Shown: positions 53,648 through 62,973 of the stretch, one piece after another
Layout: the number at the start of each line of letters is the position of its first letter
Numbering within the stretch: position 1 is the first letter of the stretch
Translations under genes and position numbers: made by a program
The notes under the pieces: model-generated
Databases searched by the model: none
What the model was told of the DNA's origin: nothing
The model's input: only the letters and a program-made list of their open reading frames with translations
Assembly: GCF_000304475.1 (NCBI RefSeq)
Contig: NC_018946.1
Location: forward strand, 682,001-746,000
Direction of reading: 5' to 3'
Source of the DNA: Kazachstania africana CBS 2517
Taxonomy: Eukaryota; Ascomycota; Saccharomycetes; Saccharomycetales; Saccharomycetaceae
Length of the DNA stretch: 64,000 nucleotides

Positions 53648-53836
53648 CCTGTCAGGGTTATAATGAGAGTTTGTTTTCTTTTGCTTCTTCAAGGCTTTAT
53701 ATTTTTACAATTTTCCACCAAAGTATGCGTTGTTAAAGAGAGTGTCAAAAATGTTCCTGTACAGCAGATGAAAACATTCCTTAAAAACAAGGATGTGACA
53801 GCTGACGAAATTATGGCTTTACTGGGTTACGTTTAG
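53642..53836 (+). other. Short frame with a Pex14 N-domain-like motif
   Basis: A 64-codon plus-strand frame overlaps the first codons of ALG7. Its last ~35 residues (ESVKNVPVQQMKTFLKNK, then DVTADEIMALL) follow the pattern of the Pex14 N-terminal domain (V/I-K-x-A/V-P, FL-x-x-K-x-hT-x-x-E-I-x-x-A), which binds Pex5 and Pex19. The upstream part is a hydrophobic stretch unlike Pex14. Pex14 is normally 340 residues or more, so this would be a fragment, a spliced exon or a coincidence. I see no clear splice sites. Confidence 0.3.
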
Positions 53837-54665
53837 TCTTGCAAAGCGCAGATTATTTTATTCAGGAGAAAGTAAGTTTTTGTTGCCTCCTTGGTTGCGT
53901 CTTATCGTAAGAGCCACATGAGAAGTAATGTATTTCAGTACTTCATAAAATCGGCATCGTAAATATCAATTTGTTAGTAAAAAGTTTTTTGTAGTTACCG
54001 CAGAGCCCAAGCATAAAAATGAGTCTTGATGAGGGATCACGCAAGCCATTTCTAGAGAAAAAGATCTATTAGGTATCATGTATTTGTGATTGTGTTACCC
54101 CATATCCAAGTACTAAGAATTCAAAGAGGAAAGTAGAGATCGAATGTGCAATTGATAAGAGCTAATACTAGGTCAGACTAAAACAGCCACGATGCTTGCT
54201 AATCAAAATCTCCAGTCTGGAACTCGAACTGTGACATTTTCTTGCTTTGTCACAAACCATTCAAAGAATGCCATGAATGGAAAAAGCCACTCTTGTGTCA
54301 TCTTGGCGCTTAAATTCCACACTGTGTCTTTTCTTGCAAGCCCTAATTCGCCTCATCCCGTGGAAAGGCCCACCGAAAAGGGAAAACAAAAAGAAAAGAC
54401 GCTTACCAAGCGTTGGCGTGGAAATCTCTTCGCCCAAATCTTTTAGAGCTGCGCGTCTTCTCGTCTCGTCGGCCAGCCAGCCAGTCCTCTCGGTAAGGCA
54501 CACTTACTAAGCTTTTGCCTGACCCTTTAGTTACCCGGTTGCAACCAGGAAGTCATATCAAATAATATAAATACAGATGACTTGATATCTTAAGAAACAA
54601 TTGATTACGTAGATTACATTTAATTGTATTAAAATTAAAATAAGTATCTAAATCAAATATTTTCA
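53837..54665. promoter_or_regulatory. GPX2 upstream region
   Basis: This region has no firmly supported gene; an 84-codon ATG frame at 54192-54446 shows no similarity to known families. It carries a Yap1-type site TTACTAA (54504-54510), a GGCCAGCC stretch near 54471 that could be Skn7-like, and a Reb1 site TTACCCGG (54531-54538). Confidence 0.5.
54504..54538 (+). promoter_or_regulatory. Yap1-type and Reb1 sites upstream of GPX2
   Basis: TTACTAA (54504-54510) matches the Yap1 response element, and TTACCCGG (54531-54538) matches Reb1. They lie 130-160 bp upstream of the peroxidase start. S. cerevisiae GPX2 is induced by oxidative stress through Yap1 and Skn7, so regulation appears to be shared. 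Confidence 0.65.
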
Positions 54666-55151
54666 ATGCCATCTGTTTACGATTTCGAAGTCAAGGATAA
54701 GAAAGGTGAAGTCGTCAAGCTTGACCAATATAAGGGTAAAGTTATCCTTGTGGTGAATGTCGCTTCTAAATGTGGTTTCACTCCACAATATGCTGGTTTG
54801 GAAAAAATATACAAGAAATATGAAGACCAAGGTCTAGTGATCCTTGGTTTCCCATGTAACCAATTCTTAGGCCAAGAACCAGGTACTAATGAAGAAATTT
54901 CTCAATTCTGTCAACTGAATTACGGTGTCACTTTCCCAATCATGCAGAAAATTGACGTCAACGGCTCAAATGCTGATCCATTCTATGAATACTTAAAGAG
55001 TCAGAAAAAGGGTCCAATGGGTTTAAAGAGAATTAAGTGGAATTTTGAAAAATTTTTAATCGATCAAAATGGTAAAGTCGTTGAAAGATTCTCCTCTTTG
55101 ACTAAGCCAGAATCCATTGATCCAAAGATCGGTAAATTATTATCTAAATAG
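54666..55151 (+). CDS. GPX2: Thiol peroxidase of the glutathione peroxidase family (Gpx2)
   Basis: This enzyme reduces hydroperoxides using thioredoxin, as yeast GPX-type peroxidases do. The product is 161 residues (162 in S. cerevisiae Gpx2). The peroxidatic Cys36 is in NVASKCGFTPQY, Gln70 belongs to FLGQEPGTNEE, Cys64 is in GFPCNQF, the resolving Cys82 is in SQFCQLNYGVTFP, and WNFEKFLI supplies the catalytic Trp/Asn. There is no selenocysteine. Sequence alone does not separate Gpx2 from Hyr1/Gpx3; the position between ALG7 and ISW1 (YBR243C-YBR245C) favours GPX2. Upstream Yap1-type site supports stress induction. Confidence 0.92.
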   Translation: MPSVYDFEVKDKKGEVVKLDQYKGKVILVVNVASKCGFTPQYAGLEKIYKKYEDQGLVILGFPCNQFLGQEPGTNEEISQFCQLNYGVTFPIMQKIDVNGSNADPFYEYLKSQKKGPMGLKRIKWNFEKFLIDQNGKVVERFSSLTKPESIDPKIGKLLSK

Positions 55152-55339
55152 ATTTACGTAATTCACTTGTTCAAAATTATGTTTTTTAAAAAGATTGTTA
55201 TGTGTGTTGATTAACGTTTTGCGTACTGGCTTCATAATTTAACTTCCCGGAAAAATATGCGTACCGATGAGTTACAATTGTATAAAAAAAAATTCACAAG
55301 TTTATAATACTAATAATACACCATATATTTATATAACAA

Positions 55340-58300
55340 TTATTCTAACTTAGGTTTCTTCAATTCATCTTCCCTCTCGAATTCTTCTTTAAGTCTCTTG
55401 CCATTCTCATCTTCAATCTCCATCCTACGTTTAAATTCATCATCAACAACAATACCGTCATTGAATTCTCTCTCTAAACTTTGTAAAATTAAATGCCCTC
55501 TTTTCATTAAATCACTGCTAGATCTATTCTTAAAGAAATAGTCTAATTCAAAGATAGGTGAATCACGAATTTCGCTCTTAATCGTTTCAAAAATACTGTC
55601 CTTTCCAAGACCATATTTAAACATCATGAGAATAATAAATCTGTCCTGATCCTTGGAATAAATGGCATTTGAAGGCCAGTACTTTAATTTCAAATCTTTC
55701 ATAGGATTCTTATGTTGCGATATCTTACGACGTAATGCCTCTTGTTGTAATTTTACTTTATAAATCCTCTCTTCTTCAATCTCTATCGTCTTTAGAATCT
55801 TTTCGTAATCTTCAATCTCAGGTAATTGAGACCAAAATACCCTTGAATACTCTGCCACTTCCTCAAATGTCTTCCCAGGCGCTAATTCCAAGGCAATATA
55901 TTCTATCGAGTTTCTCCCGTACTTACCATTAGCACTAACAAATTTTCTGAATTCATTCTTGGTCCAATTAGGGAAACCAATTTTTTCTAATTCTTCCTTC
56001 AAATTCTCTTCTGTTTCCGTAAATGGCTGAGCATTCGCTATCATCAGTTTCAATAATTTCAATTTTTGCTCGCGGTTTTCATCATCTTCCTCTTTATCAT
56101 CGCCATACACATACTTCAAATCATCCAAAGTTGGCGTATACTCTGCCCTTTTCGTCAACCATAATCTTTCTTTTTCATAAAGTACTTTCAATTGAGGTGG
56201 CTGAAATTGATGCGAGTAATATGGATGTCCACGAGGCATCCTAGAATGAACGGGCGTACCACCACGATGACCGCCCGTTTGTAAGACATCCTTGTAATAC
56301 CCATCAATGTTATAATTTTCCTTACGTTCACGACGTGTTGGATTTATCCATGCAAGGTTAATTATATCCTTCTGCGTTTGTTTCTTGAAGTCTTTACCGT
56401 CCCATTCATAGGCTGAATCTTGATTGAATTTCTGTAAGTCATCAAAACCTAAGGAGTCGTATTTAGCATTCAAAGATTTTGTTTTATTTTCAGACTTAGT
56501 CAATAGTTCATCTAGATCAAAATCATCCATTTTGTTTTGAATGAGTCCATCTGGAGCCGGCGTGGCACTTGCACTCGAAGCTGCAGTGGTCCCCACAGTA
56601 CTACCTGATTCGAAGATATCCGCAGCACCGTGTTGGATCATCGTTAACAAGGCATCTTTTTGGTCATTTTTATTTTCTTTCTTATTTTTATTCAGCATTG
56701 TACGGTTTTGTTGGATTACTAGTTGATCAAGTCTTAGTTTTTGTGTGGCTCTCTCTAAGATTTTCTCTTCAACAGAATTATCGGTAACCAACCTAAACAC
56801 TTTCACTTGCTTCTTTTGGCCGATACGATGTGCCCTATCCATAGCCTGCAAATCTGCTTGTGGATTCCAATCCGAATCATATAAAACAACAATATCAGCT
56901 GACGTTAAATTGATACCCAAACCACCGGCACGGGTAGTCAATAGGAAAATGAATTTAGAGGAACCAGGTGCATTATATTCGTCCATAGCCTCAATCCTAT
57001 CTTCATGCGCTGTTGAACCATCAATTCTACAGTATTCGTATCCTCTAAAATAACAGTAATCTTCCAAAATATCCAAAACTCTGGACATTTGACTGAAAAT
57101 CAATACCCTTGAGCCTTCCATTTTCATCTTGGTTAATAACTTATCAAGGACTTTCAATTTTGCTGAATTATACACTAAATGCTCATCTGTGGTATACGGT
57201 GGGCCAGGCTCTGCACCATCGAACAAATATGGATGATTACAACATTTTCTCAACTGCATAACAATATTCAATAACCTTGTTTTCGACTCTTTCGTACCAT
57301 TGCTACCATTAACTGCATCTAAATCCTTCTCCAAAATTTTACGGTACCATTTTTTTTGCATAGAAGACATACCAACGTACAAATTCAATTCTTGTTTTGG
57401 TAACAGCGACGTTTCGACATCATTTTTAATACGACGCAAAAGGAATGGCTGCAAAACCGTATGTAACTGCTTAACAATGCTACCTTGATCTTTTTCAGTA
57501 GATTCAGATGAAAACCAGTCATCAAAATCCTGAGAATCTGAAAAAATGTCTGGTAATAGGAAATTTAATAAGGCCCATAGCTCATGAAGGTTATTTTGCA
57601 GGGGAGTACCTGTTATTAACAATCTGTTACGAGAAGTGAATTCACGTAAGACTTGTGATAATAGAGATTCTTCATTCTTGATTCTATGTGCTTCATCAAT
57701 GATAATGTACTCCCAATCAATTTTCCTTAAGGATGCTTTTTCTCTAATGACAATTTCATAAGATGCAATTACAACATCAAAATTACACGATAAAAGATTT
57801 TCTTTAATTAATTCACTTCTCTCATCCTTATCGCCTTGTAAAATGAAGGCGTTAATTTCAGGTGTCCACCTATTCACTTCTCTCTTCCAATTGTTTAGCG
57901 TGGACTTAGGCGCTATTACTAAAAAGGGACCTGGTACCTTCTCAATGTATCTTAAATAACCTAGAAATGATATAGTCTGTAGAGTCTTACCTAAACCCAT
58001 TTCATCAGCGAGAATACCTGCAAGACCACTTCTGTGTAGAGAAATCAACCAATTTAAACCTTGAACTTGATAATGTCTTAATTGACCATTAATATACACA
58101 GGGGACTCTCTAAATTCAAAAGGAACCGCAGCAGAAACATCCTCTAATTCGTCTTGTTCCAATTCTTCTTCCTTCAACAATTCTGCGTCTTCCTCCTTCT
58201 CACTTTTACGTCTTCTTGCATCTTCGTGTCTCTTCAAATCTGCGTAGCTGCTTTGTTTGCTACCTAAGATGTCAAGTACTTCGCTGAATCTTTGATCTTT

Positions 58301-58507
58301 CTTAGCTTTGCTCTCAATGAAGTGTTTGAACAGACCACTTAATGACAACAGATGTTCAAATCTCTTGACGGTGCTTTGAAGATCGAATTTTCTGGTATTA
58401 GAGTTGCTTAAAAGGTATCTTTGCTTTCTCGATTCTGGATCGCGAGACGGTACATCAACTTGAAATGACTTCAAGCTTTTCCAGTACTCATTATTAGGTT
58501 CAGTCAT
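55340..58507 (-). CDS. ISW1: ISWI-type chromatin remodelling ATPase Isw1
   Basis: Isw1 spaces nucleosomes in the ISW1a (Ioc3) and ISW1b (Ioc2/Ioc4) complexes. The product is 1055 residues from the ATG at 58507 (1129 in S. cerevisiae; shorter at both ends); the frame extends six codons to a GTG. The Snf2 ATPase has DEMGLGKT (near 168-175), DEAHRIKNEES, LITGTPLQNN, VLIFSQMSR, TRAGGLGINL and MDRAHRIGQKKQ. The HAND-SANT-SLIDE region fills about 720-1010 (FRKFVSANGKYGRNSIEYIA, DRFIILMMFKYGLGKDSI). The linker after the ATPase (KLRLDQLVIQQNRT, AKYDSLGFDDLQKFNQDSAY) matches Isw1 rather than Isw2. Confidence 0.96.
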   Translation of the reverse strand: MTEPNNEYWKSLKSFQVDVPSRDPESRKQRYLLSNSNTRKFDLQSTVKRFEHLLSLSGLFKHFIESKAKKDQRFSEVLDILGSKQSSYADLKRHEDARRRKSEKEEDAELLKEEELEQDELEDVSAAVPFEFRESPVYINGQLRHYQVQGLNWLISLHRSGLAGILADEMGLGKTLQTISFLGYLRYIEKVPGPFLVIAPKSTLNNWKREVNRWTPEINAFILQGDKDERSELIKENLLSCNFDVVIASYEIVIREKASLRKIDWEYIIIDEAHRIKNEESLLSQVLREFTSRNRLLITGTPLQNNLHELWALLNFLLPDIFSDSQDFDDWFSSESTEKDQGSIVKQLHTVLQPFLLRRIKNDVETSLLPKQELNLYVGMSSMQKKWYRKILEKDLDAVNGSNGTKESKTRLLNIVMQLRKCCNHPYLFDGAEPGPPYTTDEHLVYNSAKLKVLDKLLTKMKMEGSRVLIFSQMSRVLDILEDYCYFRGYEYCRIDGSTAHEDRIEAMDEYNAPGSSKFIFLLTTRAGGLGINLTSADIVVLYDSDWNPQADLQAMDRAHRIGQKKQVKVFRLVTDNSVEEKILERATQKLRLDQLVIQQNRTMLNKNKKENKNDQKDALLTMIQHGAADIFESGSTVGTTAASSASATPAPDGLIQNKMDDFDLDELLTKSENKTKSLNAKYDSLGFDDLQKFNQDSAYEWDGKDFKKQTQKDIINLAWINPTRRERKENYNIDGYYKDVLQTGGHRGGTPVHSRMPRGHPYYSHQFQPPQLKVLYEKERLWLTKRAEYTPTLDDLKYVYGDDKEEDDENREQKLKLLKLMIANAQPFTETEENLKEELEKIGFPNWTKNEFRKFVSANGKYGRNSIEYIALELAPGKTFEEVAEYSRVFWSQLPEIEDYEKILKTIEIEEERIYKVKLQQEALRRKISQHKNPMKDLKLKYWPSNAIYSKDQDRFIILMMFKYGLGKDSIFETIKSEIRDSPIFELDYFFKNRSSSDLMKRGHLILQSLEREFNDGIVVDDEFKRRMEIEDENGKRLKEEFEREDELKKPKLE

Positions 58508-58607
58508 ACCTATTGCTTTGTTCACTATCTTGGCGTGTTTATATATATATAGATTCCTCTTGTTTACTGGTAGTCTTATTTTTCTATATATGCAAGAAAA
58601 TTATATC

Positions 58608-58628
58608 GAAAAATTTCACACTCATCGC
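58608..58628 (+). promoter_or_regulatory. RRPE and PAC motifs between ISW1 and DPH7
   Basis: GAAAAATTTC (RRPE, 58608-58617) and CTCATCGC (PAC in reverse, 58621-58628) lie in the 144-bp gap between ISW1 and DPH7, ending 23 bp before the DPH7 ATG. They suggest that this diphthamide gene is co-regulated with ribosome-biogenesis genes. Confidence 0.7.
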
Positions 58629-58651
58629 TAGATGGGATCAGCACAAGAGAT

Positions 58652-59776
58652 ATGCTAGAATCAAAGGTGGAACAACGTACAATCACCAATTATCCTCCAT
58701 GTGCATTGCACATTTATCGTGGTAAATATATTATTGTAGGAACGTACGAACTTAATAAGGAAACTGGGCATAGAATTGGTTCAATTAACGTGTATAATGA
58801 AGATTTGAAGCTTTTGAAGATCTACAACACGTATGGTGCAGTTCTAGATTTGAAGTTATCTCCTTTCAATGACAAACTTGTAGCGACAGCACATTCCACG
58901 GGTAATATTACGATCTGGGAACTTAAAGAGACGGAAAAGGACATTATATTGACGGAGGTTGTCAATTTTGTTGTATTTGATTCTGGTGTGCTGATTTCAT
59001 CTTTGCATTTCAGTCCACATGATGCTAAGACTGTGTGTGTAACTAGCACATCTGGTGAAGTGGCTTTATTGAATATTGCAACGCAAGATATCAGTTTGAA
59101 GTTTCAAATTGATAGATCTTCAAGTTATGATGGTAGAGCTGAGGTAACTCCATATGAGGTACAAGGTGAAAACGTTTCAGGGATAGAAGCGATTGTCGAA
59201 ACGTTCGATGAAGCACATTCATTAGAATGCTGGACAGCAGAATTTGGTCAACTACAACCATTTTCCCAAGTTCTTTTCACAGGAGGTGATGATTCGTGTC
59301 TGATGGCACATGATTTGCGGTCCAAGCAAATGATATGGTCAAATAACAGAATCCATGATTCCGGTGTAGTGGCCATCAAGTCTAGTACTACGACATTTAG
59401 AAATGATAGACCAACCTCTTTAGTTACTGGCTCATACGATGACCATATCAGATCTTTTGATTTAAGAATGCTAGGCGACTCCATATATCCTGGCAGAAAT
59501 GTCCCAGTGGCCGAACTAAAATCCTGTAATCTCGGTGGTGGTGTATGGAGATTCAGTGAAATGCCAAAAGCTGGCAGTGAGGACACCCTTATGGTTTGTT
59601 GCATGTATGACGGTGCAAAAATTGTAAGTATGAATGACACTAACGAAGAATATTTTAAGGTGACTAACTATTTAAAGGAAGGACATGAGTCAATGTGCTA
59701 TGGTGGTGACTGGTGCAACGAGTTTATTGCAACCTGCTCGTTCTACGACAAATCCCTACAAAAATGGAAACCATAA
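58652..59776 (+). CDS. DPH7: Diphthine methyl ester hydrolase (Dph7/Rrt2)
   Basis: Dph7 (YBR246W) is a WD40 protein that demethylates diphthine methyl ester on elongation factor 2 so that diphthamide can be completed by Dph6. The product is 374 residues (387 in S. cerevisiae). WD-type repeats include DLKLSPFNDKLVATAHSTGN, LLFTGGDDSCLMAHDLRSKQ-like (written here LFTGGDDSCLMAHDLRSKQ), TSLVTGSYDDHIRSFDLR and CYGGDWCNEFIATCSFYDKS near the end. It is divergent from ISW1. SEH1, next in the ancestral order, is absent and LSG1 follows. Confidence 0.94.
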   Translation: MLESKVEQRTITNYPPCALHIYRGKYIIVGTYELNKETGHRIGSINVYNEDLKLLKIYNTYGAVLDLKLSPFNDKLVATAHSTGNITIWELKETEKDIILTEVVNFVVFDSGVLISSLHFSPHDAKTVCVTSTSGEVALLNIATQDISLKFQIDRSSSYDGRAEVTPYEVQGENVSGIEAIVETFDEAHSLECWTAEFGQLQPFSQVLFTGGDDSCLMAHDLRSKQMIWSNNRIHDSGVVAIKSSTTTFRNDRPTSLVTGSYDDHIRSFDLRMLGDSIYPGRNVPVAELKSCNLGGGVWRFSEMPKAGSEDTLMVCCMYDGAKIVSMNDTNEEYFKVTNYLKEGHESMCYGGDWCNEFIATCSFYDKSLQKWKP

Positions 59777-59941
59777 ACGACATCGACATCAACAATATAT
59801 GCAAGCCCTAGATAATGGATATATTCAACCAATAGGCGGTTATCAGGGTCTCATTTCATGGTATTCTCTTTCTATATGTAAGTTTGCTTACCTGATTATG
59901 CGAAAAATAAAGCATCCGGGTAAACATTGAAATTTTTATAA

Positions 59942-59964
59942 TGAAAAATTTCAAGCGATGAGCT
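59942..59964 (+). promoter_or_regulatory. RRPE and PAC motifs of LSG1
   Basis: TGAAAAATTTC (RRPE, 59942-59952) is followed two bases later by GCGATGAGCT (PAC, 59955-59964), about 70-95 bp upstream of the LSG1 ATG. This is the canonical ribosome-biogenesis promoter arrangement. Confidence 0.85.
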
Positions 59965-60035
59965 CTTGTAATAAGATGGGAAACCTATAATACTTGTATA
60001 ATCACATCGAAATAATCTAGCAGTATCACGTCCTA

Positions 60036-61955
60036 ATGCCACCCAAAGAACCCCCAAAGAAATGGAAGGCCCCAAAAGGCCCTAAACCAATCCAACGTAA
60101 GAATAAAAATACTATTGGTCTGGGTAGAGCTATTCAATCCGCCCGTAAGAAAGAAAACAGTATTGAGTTCTTGCCAGACGGTGAAATGAGATTTACCACT
60201 GATAAACATGAGGCTAATTGGGTGAAGTTGAGATCCGTTACTCAAGAATCTGCTTTAGATGAATTTTTAAGTACTGCAGAATTGGCTGATAAAGATTTCA
60301 CAGCGGATAGACATGCAAATGTCAAGATCATTAGAATGGATGGTGGCGTGAACAACCCGCAGACGCAAGTATTTGGGTTATCAAATGAACAGAAGGAAAA
60401 ATTAAATGAAAAACAGAGGGCCCACGCAAAGGAGTTGATCGTTCCAAGGAGACCAAAATGGGACAATAAGACTACCAAATTCCAATTGGAAAGAGCGGAA
60501 AATGAAGCATTTTTAGCCTGGAGAAGAAAATTGGCACATTTACAGGAATCTAATGAAGATTTACTATTGACTCCTTTTGAAAGAAATATTGAAGTTTGGA
60601 AGCAACTTTGGAGAGTCGTGGAAAGGTCTGATTTAGTTGTCCAAATTGTCGACGCCAGAGATCCTTTACTTTTCAGATCTGTCGACCTAGAAAGATATGT
60701 CACTGAAACAGATGAAAGAAAGCAAAACCTTCTTTTGGTTAATAAAGCAGATTTGTTAACAAGAAAACAAAGAATTGAATGGGCAGAATATTTCACATTA
60801 AAAAATATTTCATTCACTTTCTACTCTGCTTTAAGAGCCAACCAGTTACTCGAATTACATGGTGAAGATTATAGGGATCACGATCTAAGTGCTGAATATG
60901 AATTGCTTGGTGATGAAGAAAAAGTAGATGAAACTGTTGAAGAAAAGATTAAAATTTTGAGTATTGATCAATTGGAAGAGTTATTTTTATCTAGGGCACC
61001 AAAGACGCCACTCACGGAACCTTTACCGGGACAAGCTCCAATTTTACAAATTGGTCTTGTTGGTTACCCAAATGTTGGTAAATCATCAACAATTAATTCT
61101 TTGGTTGGTGCCAAGAAGGTCTCCGTCTCTTCTACACCAGGTAAGACAAAACATTTCCAAACCATAAAACTATCTGATTCTGTAATGTTATGTGATTGTC
61201 CAGGTTTGGTCTTCCCTAATTTTGCATACAATAAAGGTGAACTGGTTTGTAATGGTGTTTTACCCATTGATCAATTACGTGATTACATGGGACCTGCAAA
61301 TCTTGTTGCACAAAGAATTCCAAAATATTTCCTAGAAGCTGTATATGGTATTCATATTCAAACAAAAACTGGTGATGAAGGTGCTATTAAAGAAGATCAA
61401 GTTACTGGCCAAGAACTGTTGGTGGCTTATGCTAGAGCAAGAGGGTATATGACACAAGGTTTTGGCTCTGCAGATGAATCTCGTGCCTCTCGTTATATCT
61501 TGAAAGATTATGTTAATGGTAAATTACTTTACATCAATCCGCCACCACATCTAGAAGATGACACTCCATATTCTATTGAAGAATGTGAAGAATTCAACAA
61601 AGATCTATACACTTTTGAAAGGTTACCAGAAACGAGGAGAGAACAATTAAAGGAAGCTGCAAGAGCCAAAGGTATAGATGTTATAGATTTAGAACGTGAT
61701 TTGAAGAATTTAACATTCTCAGCACATATTAGTGCTGATAAAGAAAGTGAAGCCAAGTCAGTCACGCATGGTGGTAAACAAGCTGCTTTATTCAATGCTG
61801 CTGAAGATTTAGACAAGGATTTTTTCAAAATGAACAATATTGAAGGACAATTAACGAGTCCATTCCATAAAAAAGGTGGAAATGCTGGCAATGGTAAAAA
61901 GCATAATAAGAAAAACAAAAAAAGCAAAAAGAAGGCTATGATGATGAGTGATTGA
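60036..61955 (+). CDS. LSG1: Cytoplasmic 60S maturation GTPase Lsg1
   Basis: Lsg1 releases the export adaptor Nmd3 from pre-60S subunits in the cytoplasm. The product is 639 residues (640 in S. cerevisiae YGL099W). Circular permutation of the GTPase is visible: G4 (NKAD, 236-239) precedes G1 (GYPNVGKSS, 343-351) and G3 (DCPG, 387-390). The N-terminus is basic (PPKKWKAPKGPKPIQRKNKN), and the C-terminus ends in a Lys-rich tail (HNKKNKKSKKKAMMMSD). PAC and RRPE motifs lie just upstream. In S. cerevisiae snR82 and USE1 follow; USE1 is not seen here. Confidence 0.97.
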   Translation: MPPKEPPKKWKAPKGPKPIQRKNKNTIGLGRAIQSARKKENSIEFLPDGEMRFTTDKHEANWVKLRSVTQESALDEFLSTAELADKDFTADRHANVKIIRMDGGVNNPQTQVFGLSNEQKEKLNEKQRAHAKELIVPRRPKWDNKTTKFQLERAENEAFLAWRRKLAHLQESNEDLLLTPFERNIEVWKQLWRVVERSDLVVQIVDARDPLLFRSVDLERYVTETDERKQNLLLVNKADLLTRKQRIEWAEYFTLKNISFTFYSALRANQLLELHGEDYRDHDLSAEYELLGDEEKVDETVEEKIKILSIDQLEELFLSRAPKTPLTEPLPGQAPILQIGLVGYPNVGKSSTINSLVGAKKVSVSSTPGKTKHFQTIKLSDSVMLCDCPGLVFPNFAYNKGELVCNGVLPIDQLRDYMGPANLVAQRIPKYFLEAVYGIHIQTKTGDEGAIKEDQVTGQELLVAYARARGYMTQGFGSADESRASRYILKDYVNGKLLYINPPPHLEDDTPYSIEECEEFNKDLYTFERLPETRREQLKEAARAKGIDVIDLERDLKNLTFSAHISADKESEAKSVTHGGKQAALFNAAEDLDKDFFKMNNIEGQLTSPFHKKGGNAGNGKKHNKKNKKSKKKAMMMSD

Positions 61956-62973
61956 GATGTGCTGAACATGTATTTAGTCTGTATATTAATAATTTAACCT
62001 AATTCCATTTTTAAAAAGAATAACCTCTTGTTCCAATATCCTCCGACTTTCAAAAGTATTCAAATTTAAAAGTGAATTTTAGCACTCCCTCTTTTGCTAC
62101 TTGTACTTCAGTGCGATGAAGCTCATGAAGTAGAAAGGAGCAAATGGTAAACAATGTAAATTAAGAACGAGCAATGTCTTTTATAGATGTTCAACCTTTT
62201 ACAAATGAAACCTAATGTTGCTTGAAAACTTTTATTTTCCCAAGAGAAAGAAGATGTCGTTCCAGGACTATACCCACAGTAAAGACAGTCACAGCTTAAA
62301 GAAGTGGAATGTCCTAATGAGTCCAAAGCATCGAGTGAACTATCTACCGAGTTGGCCTCCAAGACCTAATTTATATCGTTGTAATTTATATATGCGGTGT
62401 ACTAGTGTTGTTTCGCAGCCGCACTTTGTCGAGTAATGAAAATTTTTTTTGCACTATTTAAAAGGGCATATACACTTTGTTAATACCATATTTTTTTACA
62501 TTTGATAATAACCAAGGTTCTTTATTTATTTCAAGTTGTTCAAATGAGTTTCAAAATGGTCTTAATATCGTGAAGTGAGTCAACTGACACCTTGCGAGAG
62601 TTTTTCTCGTCGTTAGTTAATTTATATTACGATATCTTTGATCGAAAGCTTTGAAATTCATAAATCCACGCAATCAGAAAACTAGAGGGATCTTAGATAA
62701 GGACTAGTGTCCACGCCCTTTTTCGCTAACAATGACTGAGTTTCTACAGTTCATAGTTTGATAGTAGGTGGGCGCAAATTTTTTTGTAAATTATTGTTCG
62801 TAATTAAAAACTTCAAGTATTGTAGACACTCTTAACTACGTATCGTACACTAATCCAACAAGCTATTTTTCTAAGTATTCCCTTATAAAGGAGAGTATCT
62901 GATTTATTATGCCCTAAGTTGAATGACTACGTAATATACAAAAATAATATACCTAATTTATTTGGAAAAACAT
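61956..62973. other. LSG1-ENP1 convergent spacer
   Basis: This 1-kb spacer lies between convergent LSG1 and ENP1. USE1, expected after LSG1 in the ancestral order, is not visible. Apart from the H/ACA candidate at 62080-62215, I see only AT-rich sequence; the small frames at 62123-62436 lack support. Confidence 0.5.
62080..62215 (+). ncRNA. Candidate H/ACA snoRNA (snR82-like)
   Basis: Downstream of LSG1, where I recall SNR82 in S. cerevisiae, a hairpin can be drawn. The lower stem is CTCC/GGAG (62085-62088 with 62137-62140). The upper stem is CTT/AAG (62100-62102 with 62128-62130) topped by CTTCA/TGAAG. The internal loop's left side TTTTGCTA (62092-62099) pairs with UAGCGAAA of 25S rRNA (one G-U pair), directly 3' of U2349 plus one nucleotide; the right side TAG pairs with the CUA before it. 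An ANANNA-type AAACAA follows at 62149-62154. The second hairpin, ACA box and ends are unclear, so identity is tentative. Confidence 0.4.

Noticed and set aside
54192..54446. 84-codon ATG frame upstream of GPX2
   Set aside because: No recognisable motif; it lies in the promoter with Yap1 and Reb1 sites close behind and overlaps other chance frames.
60242..60817. 191-codon minus-strand frame inside LSG1
   Set aside because: Antisense shadow of a clearly conserved gene; Ser/Leu-rich composition typical of such shadows.
62123..62436. Small frames on both strands after LSG1, considered as a USE1 relic
   Set aside because: The minus frame starts at TTG, and neither frame shows the SNARE-like helix pattern expected of Use1.
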